From: Paracoccaceae bacterium
GTDB lineage: Bacteria > Pseudomonadota > Alphaproteobacteria > Rhodobacterales > Rhodobacteraceae
DNA length: 22,712 nt
Reading direction: 5' to 3'
Assembly: GCA_015485375.1 (NCBI GenBank)
Contig: WFTU01000106.1
Location: 1-22,712, forward strand
This document shows, piece after piece, positions 1-7,328 of this stretch. Below the pieces are notes generated by a model. It worked only from the letters and a program-made list of their open reading frames with translations. It did not search any database and had not been told where the DNA came from. Numbering within the stretch: the stretch's first letter is position 1; each line of letters begins with the position of its first letter. The position numbers and the translations under genes are program-made.

Positions 1-32
1 CCCTCTTTCAAACCCTTAGCCATACCTCACCG

Positions 33-73
33 TCCCCCATTTCATCCGCCATTACTTTTTGGAATATGGGGGA
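33..73. repeat. Inverted repeat in the gene-free left end
   Basis: TCCCCCAT (33-40) and ATGGGGGA (66-73) are perfect 8-base inverted repeats around a 25-base loop. No T-run follows on either strand, so it is not a typical intrinsic terminator. It lies in the roughly 547 bases at the left end where I see no convincing gene. A second, C/G-rich self-complementary stretch lies at 114-159. It could be a structured RNA or the remains of an upstream gene end. Confidence 0.35.
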
Positions 74-160
74 TAGCTTCGGAACTTACAAGATAATAAT
101 GCCTATTTATTAAGGGGTTTGCGGACCATTAGGGAACCATGAGGTTACCCCAAGGGGGGA

Positions 161-177
161 CACCTCCTCCGCCACTT
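161..177. repeat. Imperfect direct copy of the tRNA-Ser 3' end (possible att remnant)
   Basis: CACCTCCTCCGCCACTT here matches 15 of 17 bases of the 3' end of the degenerate tRNA-Ser at 10656-10672, in the same orientation. The two copies bracket the lower-GC polysaccharide block. No tRNA body is visible upstream of this copy and no integrase is in the window, so the att-site reading is only a hypothesis and chance is possible. Confidence 0.2.
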
Positions 178-547
178 GCCTTCATTGAAACGCGGATGCG
201 TCCCGACGCATGGGTGATTTTTTTGTTTCTTCTCGATGCTCCCGGGCCTGAAAAATTCATAATTCCAAGTGAAAGTGCTCGAATTTTCGGCGATATTTCT
301 CCTGTTGCCGCATTTTTCGGGGCTTTTCCTTGAAAATGCCACAATTTCTCGATAACGACGGAAAAACGTTTCTGTAACGAGGGCAGGGAAGATTAGGTGT
401 TTGTCCACCTTCATGGGCCAGCAGGTCCGTGGGCTTTGGCGATTCCGCCAGGGCACAGGTGTTTAGTTAGTACTCCCAACATTGTTTGAAGTTTGACCAG
501 AGGTCGAGTTGTCTCGCCTCCGGACAGTGTTCCTTTGGGAGAAAAAA

Positions 548-1057
548 ATGTCTAACACCTTTGCTGCATTTCTTATCGCACTGAGAATGGCGGAATCGGG
601 CGGGGACTATCAGGCAGTAAACAGCCTTAATTTTCTCGGAGCCTACCAGTTTGGAGAGGCGGCGCTGATTGACCTCGGTTATGTGCGACGCGACCAGGAT
701 GTCTACGACAATGACTATAGCGGCGGGTGGACCGGCAAGAACGGCGTGCGCTCGATCGAAGGGTTTCTGGCCAACGAAGAAGAGCAGGATCGCGCGGCCC
801 AGCAGTGGATGCGCGTAATGTGGTCGTATATCGAATATCGCGAGATTGACGGCTATGCCTGGAAACAAGTCGGCGAAACCCAGTTGACGACCAGCGGCAT
901 GCTCGCGGCAGCCCACCTTCTGGGCGCCGGTGCCTTGAAAGAATACATCGATTCCGGCGGTAGATCGGACCCTCGGGACCCCTACGGAATGCCGCTGTCG
1001 CAGTATATAGCCAAGCTTGGCGGATACGACGTGCCGTTCGCACCACCGGAGACCTAG
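548..1057 (+). CDS. Small lysozyme/transglycosylase-like protein
   Basis: This is a 169-residue protein without a signal peptide or membrane segment. Near its N-terminus AESGG (Glu16) is followed by GAYQF (31-35). This resembles the ESGG...G-x-x-Q pair around the catalytic Glu of lysozyme-like lytic transglycosylases, but I see no full match to a named family. I chose the ATG at 548 because GGGAG lies just upstream; an in-frame ATG at 509 has no such site. The gene converges on the DUF3131 gene and both stop codons share CTAG (1054-1057). The neighbourhood suggests a role in cutting or remodelling a glycan, perhaps the polymer made by the adjacent synthase. That role is inferred from context, and export would need an unseen route. 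That it is a real gene is fairly sure; the enzymatic role is tentative. Confidence 0.7.
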   Translation: MSNTFAAFLIALRMAESGGDYQAVNSLNFLGAYQFGEAALIDLGYVRRDQDVYDNDYSGGWTGKNGVRSIEGFLANEEEQDRAAQQWMRVMWSYIEYREIDGYAWKQVGETQLTTSGMLAAAHLLGAGALKEYIDSGGRSDPRDPYGMPLSQYIAKLGGYDVPFAPPET

Positions 1058-3585
1058 GGTCGGGGGGGGCGCAGAATATCGGCAATTGCCGTCAGGATGA
1101 CCCCGTTTGTATTTACGTCGCTATAATTTTTCATCGGCTCCAGAGTCGCGCCAAACACACCTATCGAAAACCCAAGATCTTTGATGCGGGCCTTTTCTCT
1201 GATCAGCGCAAGCAAACGGCTTGAGTATTCGTGTGGATAGGTAGCAGCCCAGAGATACGCGGCCTTGCTACTGATAATATCCGCGCGGCTCGCAAATTGC
1301 GCGCTTTGATTGGCGGTACTGCCGCCGATCGAGGAAATCACCCAGGCGTCTGCACCGGGCAGATCGACTCTCAATCCCTGATAGGAAAACCACGGTTCGA
1401 AGTTTAGCGAGGCTTCGGATACGCACTTGAACTGTCCGGTCTCCTCATACCAGGAAAGTTGCGCGTCAAACAAAACATCGGACAGATACCGGGTTTCCGG
1501 ACTGAACCCGACCTCCAGAGCCTCCAACAGTAGCGGTTCCGTACCGAAGTGGCCAATAAATGCGGCTTTGTATAGGAGGCGAATATATTGATCCCCCGTG
1601 TCGTTTCCGGGGAGCGCCGGATACGCCGAATCCATAGGTATGCCCCAAGCCGTATACCCGTTGCGGGCATATTGCGAGCAATGGGATTCGGTCACGTCGG
1701 TCCATTTACGGTTCGAATAGTTCAATGCCCGCCGGTTTTCGACCGTTCGCGCAATGTCCCAGCCGCTCAACAATTCTTCGGCTCGCTCCCGGGTCGCGAA
1801 GTTCGCATTTACCAGCCGGTCCAGGGAAATCAGGAAGCGACCGGTGTCACACGAATCAAACTCCGACCTTGCGTTTTGGGGGTTGTTCGCGTCAAAAAGC
1901 GAGGGCGGCAGCGCAAACCCGTCTATCTCCAGGGTCGGCAAGTTATCCAGTATCCGGCCTATTCTTTCCAAAGCCTCATCTCCGGATATCAGAGACAGCT
2001 CGTTGGCCGCCTGAATTCCATTGAGTTGGCTGGCAACATCCCAAAGGGTCACGCCCTGATTGACGATCAGAGGATCGCTGGCCTGCACGGTGCCTGCGCA
2101 AATACCGGTCTCTTCATCGCTGTGACGTTCGATAAACCGCCACGCGAGGCGAGCGTCTTCGAGAAGGCGCTCCCTTTCCAAATCGTCAAGTACTTTCGGC
2201 GCAATAGGGTCCGAGACCTGACGGCGGCGGGTAGACCAGAACCGTTGCAAAACCGGATCAGGTGCCACAATTTGCTTCATATATCCGCCCACAGAATAGA
2301 AGTGCACCTTGCCATCGCTACGCGCGCCGGATAATTGCCGGATTAGAGCCTCTTGTTGAACCGGCGTAGCTATCTGTGCATCCGATACCTCCAATATCAT
2401 ATCGGTCAGCGGGGTGTCCTCGGTCAGACGATCGAAACGGTAATTTTCCGGGTTTTGCACAGCAGCGTGAAAACGGCCGTCATTCCGTGGCCCACTCCAG
2501 AAATCCGGGTTTCGGGTCCGGTGCAGAACAATTCGGGTCTGCGCGCCCGGCGGTGCCTGATCCGACAGCATGCATAGCGCGCCCATGCTATCCCCGCTTT
2601 CGGCAAGGGTACAGATATCGGTCAGCCCGTCAGGCAATACTGCAGCCTCCGGCCCGATTGCGGTGTACGGGAACTCCGCCTCGGCGAGGCGTTCGGCGAA
2701 CTCGGTCAAATTATCGGCCGACCCGCTCGGAGAGGTGTAGTCCAGCACCAGCCCGATGTATTTCGAGGCCCCCGGGTTTCCTTGCAAGAGGTGATCAATC
2801 GGGCGGGTCAGGAATGTAATTCCTTCGAGCATGGCCGACTGCAGCTGCGCAGCCCAGTTCGAACACTGTTCAAGCAGAACATCCGGCGGTTGGTCGGTCG
2901 CATTTTGAAACGAGAGATAGAGAATTTGCTCTTCACTGCGGGCGGCCAGTCTGGACAATACCGGTTCAGGGGGGCTTTCCACGAGAGCGGCGCTGCCGCC
3001 CTCAAGATGTGCTATTCCCCAGTCGACCACTTCGAATTTGGTCTTGGCATCTATAATAGTCCCGTCATCATCCATCTCCGGCAGCAACTGGACCCGAAAT
3101 CCCGCTGCGCGTAGAGCATAGGGCTCCAGACTTTCTGTCTTCGTAAAGTTCAGAATCGACACAACCGGATTAGCGGACAATTCGCCCGCGTTGTCCTCGT
3201 CCGTTTCCATCATGCAATCGCGCAAATCAATTGCATTGCGAAGCTGGAAGTATCGTTCGCGTTCCGCGTCCTGTTCCATGCCAAGCGCCAGTTCGAACAA
3301 ACCGCGCTCGCGTTTGGCAATGTTCCTGAACAGCCGCATAATTCCGGTTTCGGTATTTTCTGCCTCGGTTGACGTGCAGCGCAACAAGGCGGTGACGGGA
3401 ATCCCGGCGGAAAAAAACGTATCCAGAATCTGCTCTGCCAATCGAGCCGAAACCATACGATCCAGCCCCTCGAGCACCACAAACAGCGTTCGGGAGGTAT
3501 TATCGAAGGCCGAGGCAAACCCGACCCTAGACACAAGCGGAAGGGCGGTGCCCGACATGATAAACATCCGCCGTGAGAGTTTCAT
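1054..3585 (-). CDS. Tat-exported DUF3131-type protein with deacetylase-like N-terminal segments
   Basis: This is an 843-residue exported protein. The N-terminus MKLSRRMFIM followed by a hydrophobic stretch and an Ala-rich cleavage region fits a twin-arginine signal. Residues about 35-200 and 270-350 have beta-strand/helix patterns reminiscent of polysaccharide deacetylase folds (FVVLEGLDRM, YIGLVLDYTSPSG), but without the metal-binding Asp-Asp motif. Residues about 470-843 (from LEDARLAWRFIERH onward, with WTDVTESHCSQYARNG and WFSYQGLRVD) resemble DUF3131, a domain often encoded beside polysaccharide synthases and thought to have an alpha/alpha-barrel, glycosidase-like fold. I prefer the ATG at 3585 over 3591, because GGGA is 8 bases before the former and only 2 before the latter. 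It diverges from the GT2 synthase gene and probably acts in the periplasm on the same glycan. Family assignment is from memory of motifs, and the substrate is unknown. Confidence 0.75.
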   Translation of the reverse strand: MKLSRRMFIMSGTALPLVSRVGFASAFDNTSRTLFVVLEGLDRMVSARLAEQILDTFFSAGIPVTALLRCTSTEAENTETGIMRLFRNIAKRERGLFELALGMEQDAERERYFQLRNAIDLRDCMMETDEDNAGELSANPVVSILNFTKTESLEPYALRAAGFRVQLLPEMDDDGTIIDAKTKFEVVDWGIAHLEGGSAALVESPPEPVLSRLAARSEEQILYLSFQNATDQPPDVLLEQCSNWAAQLQSAMLEGITFLTRPIDHLLQGNPGASKYIGLVLDYTSPSGSADNLTEFAERLAEAEFPYTAIGPEAAVLPDGLTDICTLAESGDSMGALCMLSDQAPPGAQTRIVLHRTRNPDFWSGPRNDGRFHAAVQNPENYRFDRLTEDTPLTDMILEVSDAQIATPVQQEALIRQLSGARSDGKVHFYSVGGYMKQIVAPDPVLQRFWSTRRRQVSDPIAPKVLDDLERERLLEDARLAWRFIERHSDEETGICAGTVQASDPLIVNQGVTLWDVASQLNGIQAANELSLISGDEALERIGRILDNLPTLEIDGFALPPSLFDANNPQNARSEFDSCDTGRFLISLDRLVNANFATRERAEELLSGWDIARTVENRRALNYSNRKWTDVTESHCSQYARNGYTAWGIPMDSAYPALPGNDTGDQYIRLLYKAAFIGHFGTEPLLLEALEVGFSPETRYLSDVLFDAQLSWYEETGQFKCVSEASLNFEPWFSYQGLRVDLPGADAWVISSIGGSTANQSAQFASRADIISSKAAYLWAATYPHEYSSRLLALIREKARIKDLGFSIGVFGATLEPMKNYSDVNTNGVILTAIADILRPPRP

Positions 3586-3739
3586 CGCCATATTCCCGAT
3601 TTACGCTCTTGCAATAGCGCAATACTTTTTGCAATTCCGCAACAACTAACGTAATTTAACAGGGAATTTATGTATTGTGTAGCATATGTTGTAACGATCG
3701 GGTTTGGTATTTACCGTGGGTATCACAGGAGATGAATGC
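3586..3739. promoter_or_regulatory. Divergent promoter region with twin TTGC-N6-GCAA operators
   Basis: Between the divergent DUF3131 and GT2 genes lie TTGCAATAGCGCAA (3609-3622) and TTGCAATTCCGCAA (3629-3642). Each is an inverted repeat TTGC-N6-GCAA, and they are 20 bp apart, two turns of the helix, so two dimers would sit on the same face. A weak plus-strand promoter may be TTAACA (3656-3661) with TAGCAT 18 bases downstream. The position suggests one regulator controls both genes. The regulator is not in the window. Confidence 0.5.
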
Positions 3740-6700
3740 GTGCCGCCCATTCCCAAACATGTGTTTGAGGATCGATCTGGCAAGAGGTTCCGGTTCCTAG
3801 TCCTTTTGGCTTTTCTCTTTTCTCTTTTCACCATCGGGTTCTCCGCCGAATTTGTCTTCCGCGTTTTCAACTTGAAACCGTCTTCGCAAACTCCACAGGT
3901 ATTCGACACCCTGTCCGACTCCGATAGCTGGCTAACACCCGGATTCGATATGACAAGTGTCGTAATGAAAGAATCGGCCTTTACCGACTGTCGGCAAGGG
4001 TTGTTGAATTTTTCCAGAAGCACTTCCGGTATCGCCGCCTATATCCCCTATGGAGACCCCACCGCGTTGTCAGGCCTCCGCGCCCGTTGTGCTGATCTGG
4101 AGGCTGTCTACTATCAGGCATTTTCCTTCGGAGCTCCCGATGGCAACATCATCCCGCTCGGCACGGGCGGAGCCGTTTTTCCGTTGCCGGAATTCAATAT
4201 CGGCTTTTTCAGCCGGAACCGGCCCGCCGCCTTTCCTGTTCTGGAACCGCGGACCGGAACGTCGGCCGAAACACTGGAAACAGTATTTTCCGGGGATGAC
4301 AGTAGTTCCGTTTTTCTGAACCAGTTGCGGTCGCTGGATCTGACGGGCGTTGACGGCGGCATTTGCATAGATTTGCAGGATTACCCAGATATTTCGGCAC
4401 CGGTGCTGAATACTCTGTTTTCAGCCATCAACAATTGGCTGGAGCCTCTTGGCCTAAGCAGCTGTCTAATCGGGAAAATGGATGCGAATTTCTGGAAAAA
4501 TTCGACGCTGGTCGATCTGGTCGACCGCCCTCTTCTATTGGGCTTCAAAGACACCAGCAATCCTGCTGTTCCGATCGCTGCGCAGGACTGGTTCGATGGT
4601 GCTTTAACGTCAGCCACGGCGCGTATACCTGCCAATAAACTGTCTCTGGCAATAGGCAGCTTCTCCACGCTATGGAAAAGCGGCCTTCGCACCCCGGAGC
4701 GGATTCCCTATGTCGAGGCGATGCTGCGGACCAGTTATTTTGAGGGAAAACTCAACTATCTCGCCGATACAGGCAGCACAAATGCGCGATATCTGGATGA
4801 AAACCGCCGCCTCAACCAGGTCTGGGTGCAGGATGCTCTGAGCTTCTACAATCAACGCCGGACGCTGGAGCCGGAAACGCAAGTGGTGATCTGGCCGCTC
4901 GGGTATGAAGACTCAACTATTTGGGAGCTTACGGCGCCTGACGTGACGCCGGAAGAAGCCCGGGCCGCCATAGAGTCCGAGATTGACCTTTCGAACGAGG
5001 TCGTTGTGGAAGGAGCCGGACCATTCTCGACACATATTGCCGACGCATCCCCCGGACTCCGGCAGGTTTCCCGTACGCCGGGGCAAACCCGGATAGATGG
5101 CCAGATTTACGAGCAGATACCGAGCCCCCGCCGGTTAAGGCTCTTTGGTCAAAGCGCGGACCTTGCCCTTGCCGTAACATTCAACGGGTTGGGCAGCGCC
5201 AGAGAAACCGATCGTTTGCTCGCGCTGCTGGCAGAGTTCGAAATCAGCGCAACCTTCTTTCTGTCCACGGGCGATATTCTGTTGTCGGAGGATATCGTGG
5301 AAAAGCTGATCGCTGCCGAGCATACCATCGGAACCAACACAGTGCCGCAAGAGTCCCGCCTCGCTCTTTCGCGCTTCGTTACCACCGTGCGAAACAATAT
5401 GGTCCAACAATTGCTTCAGGACAGGCTGGGCCACCATGCGATACTGGTGCAAAGTCCGGCGGGCTACGGGCAATTTCCAGGTGATCAGGCGGTGCTGGAC
5501 CAGATGCAGGATCTTCGGGCATCCGGTTACCTGTTGGTATATAGCAAGTTCGCGGCGCCATACGGAAATTTCGATCCGCAGGAATTTACCGCGCAGATCC
5601 GAAAGTCCGCCTTTGAAGCTCCGGCAAATGTCATCAGTTTCGATTTTTCCGAGCAGAATGACAGAACGATCAATGCGCTACTGCCGTCAATTTTTTCTCG
5701 ATTGACCGAAGATGGTTTTACTTTCACTGCACTGCCAGAGGCAGCCGGCTTATCTGCCGACGATGTATTCCCCGTCGCCACCGAACAGCCCGCGGCACGA
5801 GACAAGATAATTTACTGGCTGATGTCAATTACCTGGATCGGCGTTCAGAATTTCATTTTCCTGTTGGCGCTCACTATTGCGCTCCATACCCCGGTTTACC
5901 TGTTCCTCGCCTTTATCCGCCGGGAACGTTACCCGTATAACGAGGATTTCAAACCGCCTGTTACGGTAATCATCCCCGCTTACAATGAAGCAAAGGTAAT
6001 CGGGAAAACGCTGAAAAGCGTTCTGGCATCGGACTACCCGAATCTGAAGGTTGTCGTCGTAGATGACGGCTCCAAGGACCAAACTGCCGAAGTCATCGAA
6101 GAGTTCGTACAGAAAAACAAGCGCGTTACCCTGATCCGACAGTCGAACCATGGCAAATGGTTTGCCGAGGATCGCGCTCTCAGCTATATAGACACACCGA
6201 TATTCGTGATCGTGGACGCAGATACTTTGCTCCGCCGTGATGCAATCAAACTTCTGGTGCAGCCGTTTTGCGATGATGCTGTGGGCGCGGTAGCTGGAAC
6301 TGTCGAAATCGGCAACCGTGACAACGTGATTACAGCTTGTCAGGTTATCGAATACAAATTCACCCAAAGCGTGATGCGCCGGGCCTATGAGGTGATCAAC
6401 GGAATTCTTGTCGTCCCCGGCGCAATCGGAGCCTGGCGGAAGGACGCGGTAATCCAAAGCGGGCTCGTATCCGGTGATACCATCACAGAAGATGCCGACC
6501 TGACCGTCGCTTTGCATCGTAGCGGCTACAAGGTGGTGTACACACCGGCGGCAAAATCCTACACCGAGGCCCCGAATTCCGTCCGCGCTTTTCTTCAGCA
6601 ACGATTGCGCTGGTCACTCGGAATGCTGCAGGTTGCCTGGAAACACAAACGCTCGATTATTGAAGGACAGCCGGTTGGCTTCATATCCATTCTGGATGCG

Positions 6701-7072
6701 GTCTGGTTCCGACTCATCTCCAGCTTCGTGTATCCGCTGGTAGATGTGATCGTGGTCAGCACGCTCGCCTTCTGGCTTTATGAAATACTTACACGCGGGA
6801 CTATGAGCTTTAACGACCTGTCCCTCAGTGTCGTCGTGATGTTCCTGATGTTTACTTTGCTGGATGTTATCAACCTCGCCGCAGCATTCTGGTTCGAGAA
6901 GAAGTTCGAATGGAAGTTGCTGTTGTTGGTGCCATTCCTACGATTTGGGTATCGCCAGTTGCTGTATATTTCCTCCATGCGTTCGATAGCCCACGCAATT
7001 ACGGGCAGGTTGCGCGGATGGCAAAAGTTGAAACGTACGGATACGGCGCAAATATTTGATGAGCCGGGTTAA
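3740..7072 (+). CDS. Membrane GT2 polysaccharide synthase fused to GH18-like and NodB-like domains
   Basis: This is a 1110-residue protein likely to polymerise and export a beta-linked glycan at the inner membrane. In order it has an N-terminal membrane anchor (about 18-38), a GH18-like domain (about 100-430), a NodB-like deacetylase domain (about 470-680), a membrane segment (about 690-720), a GT2 domain (about 740-960) and C-terminal membrane segments. The GT2 part has VTVIIPAYNE, VVDDGS, DAD (about 825), TEDAD (about 915) and QQRLRW (about 952), the full processive-synthase set. The GH18-like acid motif reads IDLQDYP with Gln213, where related proteins have DFE; the NodB TFDD motif reads TFNG (480-483). 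Both may be inactive glycan-handling modules. I chose GTG at 3740 because AGGAGAT precedes it by 6 bases; a TTG at 3704 is in frame but lacks a site. GH18-NodB-GT2 fusions are known in bacteria; the product here is unknown. Confidence 0.9.
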   Translation: MPPIPKHVFEDRSGKRFRFLVLLAFLFSLFTIGFSAEFVFRVFNLKPSSQTPQVFDTLSDSDSWLTPGFDMTSVVMKESAFTDCRQGLLNFSRSTSGIAAYIPYGDPTALSGLRARCADLEAVYYQAFSFGAPDGNIIPLGTGGAVFPLPEFNIGFFSRNRPAAFPVLEPRTGTSAETLETVFSGDDSSSVFLNQLRSLDLTGVDGGICIDLQDYPDISAPVLNTLFSAINNWLEPLGLSSCLIGKMDANFWKNSTLVDLVDRPLLLGFKDTSNPAVPIAAQDWFDGALTSATARIPANKLSLAIGSFSTLWKSGLRTPERIPYVEAMLRTSYFEGKLNYLADTGSTNARYLDENRRLNQVWVQDALSFYNQRRTLEPETQVVIWPLGYEDSTIWELTAPDVTPEEARAAIESEIDLSNEVVVEGAGPFSTHIADASPGLRQVSRTPGQTRIDGQIYEQIPSPRRLRLFGQSADLALAVTFNGLGSARETDRLLALLAEFEISATFFLSTGDILLSEDIVEKLIAAEHTIGTNTVPQESRLALSRFVTTVRNNMVQQLLQDRLGHHAILVQSPAGYGQFPGDQAVLDQMQDLRASGYLLVYSKFAAPYGNFDPQEFTAQIRKSAFEAPANVISFDFSEQNDRTINALLPSIFSRLTEDGFTFTALPEAAGLSADDVFPVATEQPAARDKIIYWLMSITWIGVQNFIFLLALTIALHTPVYLFLAFIRRERYPYNEDFKPPVTVIIPAYNEAKVIGKTLKSVLASDYPNLKVVVVDDGSKDQTAEVIEEFVQKNKRVTLIRQSNHGKWFAEDRALSYIDTPIFVIVDADTLLRRDAIKLLVQPFCDDAVGAVAGTVEIGNRDNVITACQVIEYKFTQSVMRRAYEVINGILVVPGAIGAWRKDAVIQSGLVSGDTITEDADLTVALHRSGYKVVYTPAAKSYTEAPNSVRAFLQQRLRWSLGMLQVAWKHKRSIIEGQPVGFISILDAVWFRLISSFVYPLVDVIVVSTLAFWLYEILTRGTMSFNDLSLSVVVMFLMFTLLDVINLAAAFWFEKKFEWKLLLLVPFLRFGYRQLLYISSMRSIAHAITGRLRGWQKLKRTDTAQIFDEPG

Positions 7073-7328
7073 AGATAGCAAACAGCTCCTGGAGCCATAG
7101 ACACCGGCGTTCCCGAAAAATGAAACAGGGACGAAATATGGGGAACGCGCATTGCAGGGCGCCAGCTTCTGTTCCGCAAACCGGCCCTATCACAACTCGC
7201 ACTTTCAATTTCGGGAACTCCGAGCTAGGCTATACAAAGTACCTGCAAGAAGCTCCGTCTCGGAGCGCAGGTTTCTGTTGCTATGCTCAATCAGGTTTAT
7301 TTTGAATTCCTGTTAGAGGAATGTTTCC
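7073..7328 (+). promoter_or_regulatory. Structured leader region with competing inverted repeats
   Basis: This 256-base gap has no gene but is rich in complementary segments. GCGTTCCC (7107-7114) can pair with GGGAACGC (7141-7148). Overlapping it, GTTCCCGAAA (7109-7118) can instead pair with TTTCGGGAAC (7209-7218), extended by TGAAA (7121-7125) with TTTCA (7203-7207). Smaller stems are GCTCC-T-GGAGC (7085-7095), AGGGC/GCCCT (7156-7160/7184-7188) and GCTCCG-TCT-CGGAGC (7252-7266). The two main pairings exclude each other, as in a switch or attenuator upstream of the OpgB-like gene. I recognise no known riboswitch class. Confidence 0.35.

Noticed and set aside
139..456. Short open frames at the left end on both strands
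   Set aside because: No ribosome site, Pro/Arg-rich translations and no family resemblance.
5825..6601. 258-residue open frame on the minus strand
   Set aside because: It is antisense to the GT2 domain, whose motifs are clear on the plus strand; no recognisable protein in the antisense frame.
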